From NCBI RefSeq assembly GCF_013376095.1, contig NZ_JAAMFN010000003.1:1-64000 (forward strand): a DNA stretch of 64,000 nucleotides. The letters are read 5' to 3'. This document shows positions 19,012 to 26,616 of this stretch, piece by piece. The DNA is from Arthrobacter sp. SDTb3-6. GTDB lineage: Bacteria; Actinomycetota; Actinomycetes; Actinomycetales; Micrococcaceae. Both the position numbers and the translations under genes were made by a program. The notes under the pieces are model-generated. The model searched no databases, was not told where the DNA came from, and saw only the letters and a list, made by a program, of their open reading frames with translations. Position 1 is the first letter of the stretch, and each line of letters begins with the position of its first letter.

Positions 19012-20268
19012 TTGCTGGAGACCGGCACTGCCAGGAAGCGCCTGCCGCGGCGCGACCGCGGCAGGGGGCTTTTTCTTCTGGGCCCTGCCTTCGTGGCGGC
19101 AATCGCCTACGTGGACCCCGGGAATGTCGCCGCAAACCTGACCTCCGGCGCCCGCTACGGCTACCTGCTCGTGTGGGTGCTGGTAGCGGCCAACCTCATG
19201 GCCATGCTGGTGCAGTACCAGTCCGCCAAGCTTGGGGTGGTGACCGGCCGGTCGCTGCCGGAACTGCTCGGAAAGCGGTTCGGCACCGCCGGGCGCCGGC
19301 TGTACTGGGCACAGGCGGAACTGGTGGCCATGGCCACGGACCTGGCCGAGGTCGTGGGCGGCGCCATAGCCCTGAACCTGCTCTTCCACGTGCCGCTGCC
19401 CGTCGGCGGGGTGATCGTGGGCGTCGCCTCCATGGCGCTGCTGGCCGTGCAAAACCGCCATGGGCAGCGCCACTTTGAAACCATCATCATTTTCCTGCTG
19501 GTCGTCATCACCGTGGGGTTCCTGGCCGGGCTGGTGCTCAGCCCGCCGGATCCGGCCGGCGTCGTCTCCGGCCTGGTGCCACGGTTCGAGGGCAGCAACA
19601 GCCTCCTGCTGGCCGCCGGGATGCTCGGCGCCACCGTGATGCCCCACGCCATCTACCTGCACTCCCAGCTGGCCAAGGACCGGCACACCGGGGCCCGCCG
19701 CACGCCGGAGTCCCTGCGCCGCATTGTCCGGGCCACGCGCTGGGACGTGGTCTCAGCCCTGCTCCTGGCCGGGGCCGTCAACATCGGCATGCTGCTGCTC
19801 GCCGCGTCCACGCTGGGAGGGGTCCCCGGCACCGACACCATTGAGGGCGCCCATGCGGCCATTGCCGCCACCCTGGGCCCGGTGGTCGGCGTGGTGTTCG
19901 CCGTCGGGCTGCTGGCCTCCGGCCTGGCCTCCACCTCCGTGGGCGCGTACGCCGGCGCCGCCATCATGCACGGCCTGCTCCACGTCCACATCCCGCTCAT
20001 GGCACGGCGCGTGGTCAGCCTGGTCCCGGCCATCGTCCTGCTGACCATCGGCACCGACCCCACGTGGGCGCTGATCGTCAGCCAGGTGGTGCTGAGCTTC
20101 GGCATCCCCTTTGCGCTGGTTCCGCTGCTGCGCCTGACCGCCAACAAGGCGCTGATGGGCGAACACCGGGACGGGCTGCCGCTGCGGATTCCCGCCCTGG
20201 CCAGTGCCGCGCTGATCGTTGCGCTGAACGCGGTCCTGCTGTGGCTGACCGCCACCGGGGTTGCGTAG
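19012..20268 (+). CDS. mntH: Nramp family divalent metal transporter
   Basis: A 418-residue membrane protein with about 11 helices. The family signatures DPGN (35-38, metal-binding helix 1) and MPHAIYLHS (from residue 210, helix 6) are intact. It probably imports Mn(II) with protons. The start is TTG at 19012 following a purine-rich stretch. The MntR-type box upstream and the DtxR-family gene 17 nt downstream indicate manganese-dependent repression. Confidence 0.93.
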   Translation: MLETGTARKRLPRRDRGRGLFLLGPAFVAAIAYVDPGNVAANLTSGARYGYLLVWVLVAANLMAMLVQYQSAKLGVVTGRSLPELLGKRFGTAGRRLYWAQAELVAMATDLAEVVGGAIALNLLFHVPLPVGGVIVGVASMALLAVQNRHGQRHFETIIIFLLVVITVGFLAGLVLSPPDPAGVVSGLVPRFEGSNSLLLAAGMLGATVMPHAIYLHSQLAKDRHTGARRTPESLRRIVRATRWDVVSALLLAGAVNIGMLLLAASTLGGVPGTDTIEGAHAAIAATLGPVVGVVFAVGLLASGLASTSVGAYAGAAIMHGLLHVHIPLMARRVVSLVPAIVLLTIGTDPTWALIVSQVVLSFGIPFALVPLLRLTANKALMGEHRDGLPLRIPALASAALIVALNAVLLWLTATGVA

Positions 20269-20285
20269 CCGGTAGGCTGGTGCAC

Positions 20286-21059
20286 GTGAAAGCCACCCCC
20301 ACCTCCTCCAGCATTGAGGACTACGTCAAGGTCATTTACTCTTTCACGGAGTGGCAGGACAAGCCCATCACGTCCACCCAGCTGGCCGTGCGGCTGGGCG
20401 TGGCCAACTCCTCCGTCTCGGAGATGGTCCGCAAGCTCAAGGACCAGGACCTGGTGGAGCACGAACCCTACAGCCCCATCCGCCTCACCGAATCCGGCCT
20501 GGCCCTGGCACTGTCCATGGTCCGCCGCCACCGGCTGCTGGAGACGTACCTGGTCCGCGAACTCGGCTACACCTGGGACGAGGTCCATGAGGAGGCCGAA
20601 CGGCTCGAACACGCCGTCTCGGAAACGTTCATCGGGCGCATGTCCGCGAAACTGGGCAACCCCACGCGCGACCCCCACGGCGATCCCATCCCGGATGCCG
20701 GCGGCCACATCACCATGCCGCCCTCGCACCGTCTCGACGAGCTTGACGCCGGCCACCACGGCCGCGTCAGCCGCATCAGCGACCACGACCCCGAACTGCT
20801 GCGCTATCTTGAACAGCACGGCATCGGCGTGGACACCGAGCTGGAAGTCGTGGGCAGGCGCCCCTTTGGCGGCACCCTGGAGGTGGCCCGGCTCCCCTCC
20901 CCCAATGCCCCTGCAGGCACGGACGACGCCGGCCGCCTCGACCTGGGCGACGAGGCGGCGGTTTCGCTGTGGCTGGTCACCGTCGGCACCCACCCGGGCT
21001 GCACCGTCCAGGAACCCGCCGGAGGATCCCTCATGGGCCCCCACACGGCCGATGGTTGA
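20286..21059 (+). CDS. mntR: DtxR-family manganese-dependent regulator (MntR)
   Basis: A 257-residue regulator. The N-terminal winged HTH (SSSIEDYVKVIYSF through ANSSVSEMVRKLKDQDLVEH) is followed by the dimerisation and metal domain (MVRRHRLLETYLV, EEAERLEHAVSE) and a C-terminal FeoA/SH3-like domain, as in DtxR, IdeR and mycobacterial MntR. The neighbouring Nramp transporter makes manganese the likely metal. TAGGCT at 20273-20278 lies 7 nt before the GTG, indicating a leaderless transcript independent of mntH. A GTG 6 nt earlier is also in frame. Confidence 0.9.
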   Translation: MKATPTSSSIEDYVKVIYSFTEWQDKPITSTQLAVRLGVANSSVSEMVRKLKDQDLVEHEPYSPIRLTESGLALALSMVRRHRLLETYLVRELGYTWDEVHEEAERLEHAVSETFIGRMSAKLGNPTRDPHGDPIPDAGGHITMPPSHRLDELDAGHHGRVSRISDHDPELLRYLEQHGIGVDTELEVVGRRPFGGTLEVARLPSPNAPAGTDDAGRLDLGDEAAVSLWLVTVGTHPGCTVQEPAGGSLMGPHTADG

Positions 21060-21276
21060 GCCGGTCCGACCCACCCGGCCGCCGCGACCACGTCACGCCC
21101 GCGGAGCCGGCATTTTTTGTAGTCCGGCGTCAGGGAGGCCCGGACGATGGGGCAGGGCGCTCCGACCAGCGGCAGGTCCGGTGTTTCCGTAGCCCGCGTA
21201 AAGGAGACGCCAAAGGCCGCTTGCGGCCGTGGTGTCGGATGGCCGCCGGAAAAATGCCGGACCGCCGGCATCGGAA

Positions 21277-21663
21277 TTAGGCCGGCTGCACCACACGGGA
21301 CGCGGCGAACCAGGCGGCGGCGAACACCATCAGGGCAATGCCCGGGGCTGTGGCCCCGGCGGCCAGCAGGGCGCCGCCTGCGAGCAGGAACAGCGCCAAG
21401 GACGCCAGGGACACCACGTTCAACGGCAGCCGTCGGGCACATTTCGGGGCCAGGAAGATGCCCCACAGGACCACCACCGCGGCCGGAATGCCAAGGCCGA
21501 GAATGAAGTTCCAGGGGCCGGCCTGGCGGAACCCCCAGTAGACGAAGGACGCCAGCATGGCCACCTCCAGGGCAAAGCCGACGGCCGGAAGGACCATGCC
21601 TTCCGTGGCGGCCTGGAGGCCGGCAAGCCGGCTGGCCGTGTTTTTGGCGGTGCGACGTCCCAT
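21277..21663 (-). CDS. YrdB-like membrane protein (DUF2568 family)
   Basis: A 128-residue protein with four predicted helices. WGIFLAPKCARRLP in the middle loop resembles the DUF2568/YrdB family. Function unknown. It follows the acyl-CoA synthetase gene on the same strand by 14 nt and is probably cotranscribed. Confidence 0.75.
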   Translation of the reverse strand: MGRRTAKNTASRLAGLQAATEGMVLPAVGFALEVAMLASFVYWGFRQAGPWNFILGLGIPAAVVVLWGIFLAPKCARRLPLNVVSLASLALFLLAGGALLAAGATAPGIALMVFAAAWFAASRVVQPA

Positions 21664-21677
21664 GGTTCCTTGTCCGT

Positions 21678-23336
21678 TCAGTCGCCCGGTGCCGCGGCAG
21701 CCAGGTCGCGGCGCAGCACGAAGCGCTGCACCTTCCCGCTGGGCGTCTTGGGCAGTTCAGCCATGAAATGCACGCGCCGCGGGTATGCGTGCGCGGCAAA
21801 CTTCTCCTTCACCAGCTGCTGCAGTTCGGCGGCCAGCGCCGGCGTACCGTCATGGCCGGCGTTGAGGACCACACAGGCCTCGAGCACCTCGCCGCGCAGG
21901 CTGTCCGGCACGCCCACCACGGCGGATTCGGCCACGGCGGGGTGGGCGGCCAGGACGGATTCGACGTCGAACGGGCCGATGCGGTAGCCGGCCATGATGA
22001 TGACGTCGTCGTCGCGGGAGGTGAAGTAAAGGTTCCCGTCGGCGTCGCGGCGGCCGGCGTCGCCGGTCAGGTACCACGCGCCGTCGGCCGTGAATCGTTC
22101 CGCAGTTTTCTCCGGGGCACCCGCATAACCGGTGAACCAGAAGAAGGGGCTGCCCGCGACATTGACGGCCACGCGCCCGGATTCGCCGTCGGCGGCCCGG
22201 GTGTCGGCGGCATCGGCCAGCACGTCCACGCTCCAGCCCGGCAGCGCGGCCCCCATGGAGCCGGGCTGCAGCGGCCGGCGCAGCCCGTCGTGCCACGCGT
22301 TGCCGGCCACCATGCCAAGCTCCGTCTGGCCGTACTGGTCGCGCACCTCCTGGCCGAAGGCGCCGCGACCCCATTCAACGACGTCGGGTGTGAGCGGTTC
22401 GCCGGCACTGGAGGCCCGGCGCAGGGCGTGGTGCCGGCCGGCGGCGGAGCCGGCGCGCAAGGCACGGTACACGGTGGGGGCGGCGGCAAAATTGGAGACC
22501 TGGAACTTGTCCATGACGGCCCAGGAAAGTTCGGGGCTGAAGCCGGCGGAGAGCAGCAGCGTGCGGGTGCCGGTGGCCAGGGGCGCCATCAGGGCAAAGT
22601 AGAGCCCGTAGGCCCAGCCGGGATCGGCCATGTTCCAGAAAACATCGTCGGGGCGCACATCCAGCCCGAACTCCTGGTAGCCCACAAAGGAGGCCACGGC
22701 ACCCAGGGTGACGGGCACGCCCTTGGGGCTGCCGGTCGTCCCCGAGGTGAACAACTGCACCAGGGTGCCGTTGCCGCCCACGGCGACCGGTCCGGCGTCG
22801 TCCGCCGACAGATCGGCAAAGGCGCCGGTGCCGGCCGTCATTTCGGAAAATGCCACGTCGTAGCCGAAGGCCTCGCCGCGGGCCACGACCACCAGGGGCG
22901 AGGCGTCGTTGGGCACCCCGCCCGGCGGGACCAGCTTGCGGCGCTGGTCGGCGTCGCAGATGACCAGCTTCGCGCCGGTGGCCTGAAGGCGGAAGGCGAT
23001 GGCGTCGTGGGCGAAGGCCGTGAACAGCGGCACGTCGACGGCCCCGAGCCGCCACAGGCCCAGCAGCGCCACCGCCAGTTCGGCGGACTTGCCCATCAGG
23101 GTAGCCACGTGGTCTCCGCGGCGCACCCCCATGGATCCCAGGGCGGAGGCGAACCGCGTGGACTGCTCACGCAGTTCGCCGTACGTCACGTCCCTAAAGC
23201 CTAAATCGGACCCCACCACGGTGAATGCGGTGCGGTCCGCCGGATGCCTGTCGCAGAACAGCTCCGCGGCATTGGCCCCGGGCACCGCGAAGGCATCCAG
23301 GAGCTCCTGGACCCTTTCCCGTGCCGTGAATGTCAT
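21678..23336 (-). CDS. AMP-forming acyl-CoA/acetyl-CoA synthetase
   Basis: A 552-residue ANL-superfamily ligase. It carries the phosphate loop LFTSGTTGSPKGVP, the QYGQTELG adenylate motif, YLTGDAGRRD, the hinge region SRDDDVIIMAGYRIGP and the C-terminal acyl-CoA lysine motif PKTPSGKVQRF. It activates a carboxylic acid with ATP and CoA. The sequence resembles medium-chain (ACSM-type) ligases more than housekeeping Acs, which is longer; the substrate is not certain. The start at 23336 lies just downstream of the DUF4193 gene, so the two may share a transcript. Confidence 0.88.
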   Translation of the reverse strand: MTFTARERVQELLDAFAVPGANAAELFCDRHPADRTAFTVVGSDLGFRDVTYGELREQSTRFASALGSMGVRRGDHVATLMGKSAELAVALLGLWRLGAVDVPLFTAFAHDAIAFRLQATGAKLVICDADQRRKLVPPGGVPNDASPLVVVARGEAFGYDVAFSEMTAGTGAFADLSADDAGPVAVGGNGTLVQLFTSGTTGSPKGVPVTLGAVASFVGYQEFGLDVRPDDVFWNMADPGWAYGLYFALMAPLATGTRTLLLSAGFSPELSWAVMDKFQVSNFAAAPTVYRALRAGSAAGRHHALRRASSAGEPLTPDVVEWGRGAFGQEVRDQYGQTELGMVAGNAWHDGLRRPLQPGSMGAALPGWSVDVLADAADTRAADGESGRVAVNVAGSPFFWFTGYAGAPEKTAERFTADGAWYLTGDAGRRDADGNLYFTSRDDDVIIMAGYRIGPFDVESVLAAHPAVAESAVVGVPDSLRGEVLEACVVLNAGHDGTPALAAELQQLVKEKFAAHAYPRRVHFMAELPKTPSGKVQRFVLRRDLAAAAPGD

Positions 23337-23343
23337 TGCAGGA

Positions 23344-23643
23344 TCAGCCTTCGCAGTCCTTGCAGTACAGCAGGCCGTTCTTTTCACGGGCCACCTGGCT
23401 GCGGTGCCGGACCAGGAAGCAGGAGGCACAGGTGAATTCGTCTTCCTGCGCCGGGATGACCTGGATGATCAGTTCTTCGTTGGAGAGGTCCGCGCCCGGC
23501 AGGTCCGCGCCTTCGGCCGTGTCCGAGTCCTCGACGTCAATGTGCGCCGTCTGGGCACCGCCGCGCTGGACCTGGAGAGCCTGGAGCGACTCTGTCTCGT
23601 GGTCTTCGTCCTTGTTGCGGGGTGCGTCGTAGTCGGTTGCCAT
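23344..23643 (-). CDS. DUF4193 family protein
   Basis: A 99-residue acidic protein with a C-terminal putative zinc site, CASCFLVRHRSQ and CKDCEG (two CxxC pairs), which is the DUF4193 pattern found across actinobacteria. Function unknown. A -10-like TAGGAT (revcomp of 23697-23702) lies about 54 bp upstream of the ATG. Confidence 0.9.
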   Translation of the reverse strand: MATDYDAPRNKDEDHETESLQALQVQRGGAQTAHIDVEDSDTAEGADLPGADLSNEELIIQVIPAQEDEFTCASCFLVRHRSQVAREKNGLLYCKDCEG

Positions 23644-23979
23644 GCGGTTTTCAAGCTCCTGGTGTTCGTGGTTTTGGCGGGGTATTTCAGCGCCCCATCC
23701 TAGCCCCTGAAAGCAGGATTAGTGCCCTTAAATTCCCAATGTTTTCCCACAGCATAGGGTATGGTGGCCCAATTTCCATGCCGGAAGGCCATTTAACCCG
23801 GATTTTGCCTGCATAAAACATTCGATTGTGCCATTTGTCACCTTGGGAGCGGCCCGTGGCGGCCTGAACCGTGTGCGCTGCGTTGTGCCGGACGGGGTGC
23901 CGGACCGGGTGCCCCGCCGGGCGCCGGACCGGGGCACGGCGTCGCCGGCGCCCGCGGAACGCCCTATCCTTGTAGGGAT
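23644..23979. other. AT-richer divergent intergenic region
   Basis: About 335 bp without a gene. The section 23700-23840 is clearly less GC-rich than its surroundings (for example TTAAATTCCCAATG and TTTTGCCTGCATAAAAC) and probably holds the DUF4193 promoter. The right end carries CCCTATCCTTGTAGGG, a short inverted repeat that contains the -10 of the next gene. Confidence 0.5.
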
Positions 23980-24378
23980 ATGGTAAACAACTCCGCTGCT
24001 GCAAATCCGTCCCTCAACCGCCGGCAAGTGGCCCAGGCTTTGAACATTCCCCCGGAAATGGCCGCGCGGAACGGCATCCCGTCGCGCATGCTGGCGTCCG
24101 CCGTCGCTGAAATCGATGCCAATCCGCCCGCCTGGCTGGCCCAGTCCCGGGCCAACTCGACCGGAAAGCGGCCCGTCTGGGTTGAACTGCGCTGCTACGT
24201 TTGCGATTTCCACGAACTGGCGCGGCCCAAGAAGTGGTGGCCGGAATTCAGCTACGTGATGTGCGACTTCCACAGCGACCGGGACCTCCCTGCCCCCGCG
24301 GCGGGAGTGCGCCGCAGCCAGTTCGACGGCGTGGGCAGCCGGTTCCGCGGTTTCACCGACACGCGGGACGACGCCTAG
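23980..24378 (+). CDS. Conserved hypothetical protein with CxxC
   Basis: A 132-residue protein. The N-terminal part (RQVAQALNIPPEMAARNGIPSR and NPPAWLAQSR) recalls the actinobacterial DUF5997 group, though I am not sure. The C-terminal half has CYVCDFHE and a second CDFHSD, which could bind a metal. TATCCT at 23965-23970 lies 9 nt before the ATG and no RBS is seen, so the transcript may be leaderless or nearly so. Function unknown. Confidence 0.75.
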   Translation: MVNNSAAANPSLNRRQVAQALNIPPEMAARNGIPSRMLASAVAEIDANPPAWLAQSRANSTGKRPVWVELRCYVCDFHELARPKKWWPEFSYVMCDFHSDRDLPAPAAGVRRSQFDGVGSRFRGFTDTRDDA

Positions 24379-24445
24379 CGCCCCCGCTTCTTCATCCACC
24401 GCACCCGGCCCCACGCCGGGGGCACGAACCAAGGAGAGCCGCGCC

Positions 24446-25180
24446 GTGACCGTTCCGGCAAAGGTCTTTTTACGCTGGCTTGACGGGGTGGCCGGCGGCG
24501 CCAGCCACGCCGCCGTGTGCCGCGCCGCCGGGATCAAGCGTTCCACGCTGGGCCAGCAGCTGGTGCGTGGGCGGGTCACCCTGGCCACCGTGGCTGCTGT
24601 CAGCCGTTCCCTGCGGCTTCCCGTCGTCGAGTCCCTTTCCACCTTCGCCCCGTACCAGGGCCTGGCCGCCGGCGTGGCACAGCCCACCGATGCCGAACTG
24701 CTCAGCCAGGTCTCCGACATGGACCTCCTGCGCGAAATCCTGTACCGCTCCGCCCGGGCGGAGAACGGCTCGGCACCCCCGCCGGCGGGACTCTCCCCCA
24801 TCCCCCACCGGGCCTCCGTGCGCGCCTGGCTGGACGCCGTCGACCCTTCCGAGCTGCGCCAGAGCGTGGCAAGGGACGCGGGGATTGCCCCGCAAAACCT
24901 GTCCGCCCAAATCACAGCCAACCGGTTGACGCCCGAACTGGCCATCAGGTCCGCGGAACTGGCGGGCGTGGGGCTGGCCAACGGCCTGGTCGCCACCGGA
25001 TTCCTGACTGCCGCGGAGGCCGGCTGGCGGCCGGGCTCCCGCAGCGCAGCACTTCGCCGGACGCCCAGCAGCATGCTGGTTTCGCTGACCGCCGAACGGC
25101 TCGATGCCCTGGGCCGCACCCTGCGGCGCACAGAGCAGGATTCTGCCGCTGCACAAACGATCTGGGAGAACCTCGCATGA
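24446..25180 (+). CDS. HTH-containing protein coupled to a membrane protein
   Basis: A 244-residue soluble protein. The N-terminal 50 residues look like an HTH (HAAVCRAAGIKRSTLGQQLV followed by TLATVAAVSRSLRLP). A second similar stretch occurs at about 120-170 (RQSVARDAGIAPQNLSAQI then LTPELAIRSAELAG), so the protein may carry two HTH-like units. The GTG start follows AAGGAGA. The stop overlaps the start of the next gene (ATGA), showing translational coupling. It probably regulates or partners the membrane protein; the specific role is unknown. Confidence 0.75.
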   Translation: MTVPAKVFLRWLDGVAGGASHAAVCRAAGIKRSTLGQQLVRGRVTLATVAAVSRSLRLPVVESLSTFAPYQGLAAGVAQPTDAELLSQVSDMDLLREILYRSARAENGSAPPPAGLSPIPHRASVRAWLDAVDPSELRQSVARDAGIAPQNLSAQITANRLTPELAIRSAELAGVGLANGLVATGFLTAAEAGWRPGSRSAALRRTPSSMLVSLTAERLDALGRTLRRTEQDSAAAQTIWENLA

Positions 25181-25872
25181 CAACAGGTCTCCAATGGGCG
25201 GTCCTGGCTGTATGTGTCGGCTGCTCCCTGTGGCGGCTTCCCGCAGCCGCCAAGGGCCGCAACCGGGGCCTCTTCTGGTCATTCCTGCTGGTCTCCCTGG
25301 CCGTGGCGCTGAGCATTCCGGCCATCTACGTTCAGGTCGACGGAGTCCTTGGCCGGGAGAACCTTGCCAATGTGGTGCTGCGATTGAGTCTTTTTGCCGT
25401 GCTCTTTCTGCTCGCGGCCAAGATCGCCGCCGCCTACAAGGCGCCCGTAGCGCGGCGGCTTATTCGCGGCCCGGTGGGCCTGGCCGTAGTGTCGGCCAGT
25501 TCGGCCGGGATCCTGGCCATGTACTTCCTGTCCGAGCTGCACGGCTCAAGCCCCGGGCTGGCCGCGTTTTTCGACCAGCCGACGGTCGTGGCCTACATGT
25601 GGATCGGACGCGGGTACCAGGCGTACGTGGCGGCCTGCCTGGTGCCTGCCACGGGCCGCGCCGCGTTTTCGCGGCTCCCCGCCCTGGACCGTGCTGCAGC
25701 CCTGTCCATGTGCCTGGGCTTTGCCGGCGTCTGCCTCACCCTGGTGGTCCAGGCCACCGGGTGGCACGGCGCCGCCCTGATGACGGCACTCTCCTTCGGC
25801 TCCATCCTGCTCGTGGCAGCCGGACTGGTCCTTGTCTGGGTGTCGTATATGCGCCGGCCCGTGAAACATTGA
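25177..25872 (+). CDS. Seven-helix membrane protein, MAB_1171c-like
   Basis: A 231-residue protein with about seven hydrophobic segments. Its layout (short N-terminal helix, basic loop, helix ending AIYVQVDGVLGRENLANVV, then paired helices) resembles the MAB_1171c/DUF6545 group of actinobacterial membrane proteins, which are often encoded beside XRE-type HTH genes. That resemblance is from memory of the pattern, not a search. It overlaps the upstream HTH gene by 4 bp. A hairpin at 25964-25999 may terminate the pair. Confidence 0.7.
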   Translation: MTTGLQWAVLAVCVGCSLWRLPAAAKGRNRGLFWSFLLVSLAVALSIPAIYVQVDGVLGRENLANVVLRLSLFAVLFLLAAKIAAAYKAPVARRLIRGPVGLAVVSASSAGILAMYFLSELHGSSPGLAAFFDQPTVVAYMWIGRGYQAYVAACLVPATGRAAFSRLPALDRAAALSMCLGFAGVCLTLVVQATGWHGAALMTALSFGSILLVAAGLVLVWVSYMRRPVKH

Positions 25873-25963
25873 GAAGCCCATGTACACATTTCCATTAGCG
25901 TCTGGCATACTAATGATTGTGTGAACGCCACAGCGGCTGGGTTCGACACAATTCCTTTGGGGG

Positions 25964-25999
25964 TAAGTGGTGGCTGGACGCTGTTCCGGCCACCACTTA
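25964..25999. terminator. Perfect 11-bp hairpin
   Basis: TAAGTGGTGGC (25964-25974) pairs perfectly with GCCACCACTTA (25989-25999) around a 14-nt loop and is followed by GCATTTTAAG. It can end the HTH/membrane-protein operon or a short RNA that starts near 25920. Confidence 0.6.
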
Positions 26000-26071
26000 G
26001 CATTTTAAGTCCACCGTTTGGACAAGCCCTCCGCCACTCCGGTTCCTGGCGGCCCCTTTGCCGGGCAGGAC

Positions 26072-26128
26072 GTTGCGGGGCATATGTTGCGGCGCATATG
26101 TTGTTGGGCAGACGTTGTTGGGCAAAAC
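26072..26128 (+). repeat. Four 14-bp tandem repeats next to ssrA
   Basis: GTTGCGGGGCATAT (26072), GTTGCGGCGCATAT (26086), GTTGTTGGGCAGAC (26100) and a final GTTGTTGGGCAAAAC (26114) form a head-to-tail array just beyond the ssrA terminator. It looks like a minisatellite; the function is unknown. Confidence 0.75.
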
Positions 26129-26131
26129 GAA

Positions 26132-26167
26132 GGGCCCGCCCCCGCCGCGATGGCTGGAAACGGGCCC
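26132..26167 (-). terminator. Terminator of ssrA
   Basis: GGGCCCG (26132-26138) pairs with CGGGCCC (26161-26167). On the minus strand it is followed by CTTCGTTTTGCC, and it lies 12 nt beyond the tmRNA 3' end. Confidence 0.75.
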
Positions 26168-26178
26168 CAACAGGGGTG

Positions 26179-26542
26179 TGGAGATGGGGAGAATTGAACT
26201 CCCGTCCGATGTTGTTTCATCAGGGCTTCTCCGGGTGCAGTTTGCGTCGGTTTTTCTCGGCCCCAGCTGTCTTGCAAACAAGCAGCTGCCAGGCCCAGTT
26301 GCATAAGAGTCCCCCAAACGCCTGCAACGGGCGTTTAGGGCAGTGGCCCTCTAAATGACGCCAGGATCCGGGACGAGAGCATTCCCGGGCTGACGGACTG
26401 TCTTACTGCTTAGGCAGCAAGAGCGAAGTCAGTGCGATTTGATTCAGCACTTATTGTTTTACAGAGATCGTTTACGAGATAACCCTGTATCCTCGACCCG
26501 CTTCACCTGTCTCGACAAACACCGTCGAAACCGATCATCCCC
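26179..26542 (-). ncRNA. ssrA: Transfer-messenger RNA
   Basis: About 364 nt. The 5' end GGGGATGATCGGTTTCGAC and 3' end CGGGAGTTCAATTCTCCCCATCTCCA form the tRNA-like domain; GGGGATG pairs with CATCTCC (one G-U), and GGGAG-TTCAATT-CTCCC is the T arm. The CCA end is not encoded. The tag frame at 26448-26410 (minus) reads AESNRTDFALAA then TAA, the ALAA-ended degradation tag expected for Micrococcaceae. It rescues stalled ribosomes together with SmpB, encoded about 2.3 kb upstream on the same strand. Confidence 0.97.
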
Positions 26543-26616
26543 TATTGTGTTTTCAAACCCACGCCATGCCGGCCGTGGACTACCCATCATAGCGCATGCA
26601 CGGGCCCAAATATTCC

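Larger units (their letters stand above)
25873..26131. other. Intergenic region with hairpin and tandem repeats before ssrA
   Basis: No credible gene. It contains an inverted repeat (CATTAG ... CTAATG, 25893-25916), a possible promoter, a strong hairpin and four 14-bp tandem repeats. The last are listed separately. Confidence 0.5.

Noticed and set aside
16901-19135. A 744-codon minus-strand frame
   Set aside because: Antisense to the aminotransferase and methyltransferase genes, low-complexity Gly/Ala/Arg composition, no recognisable domain.
26179-26310. Possible tRNA (T-arm-like CGGGAGTTCAATTCTCCC)
   Set aside because: It is the 3' tRNA-like domain of the tmRNA; no separate anticodon arm fits.
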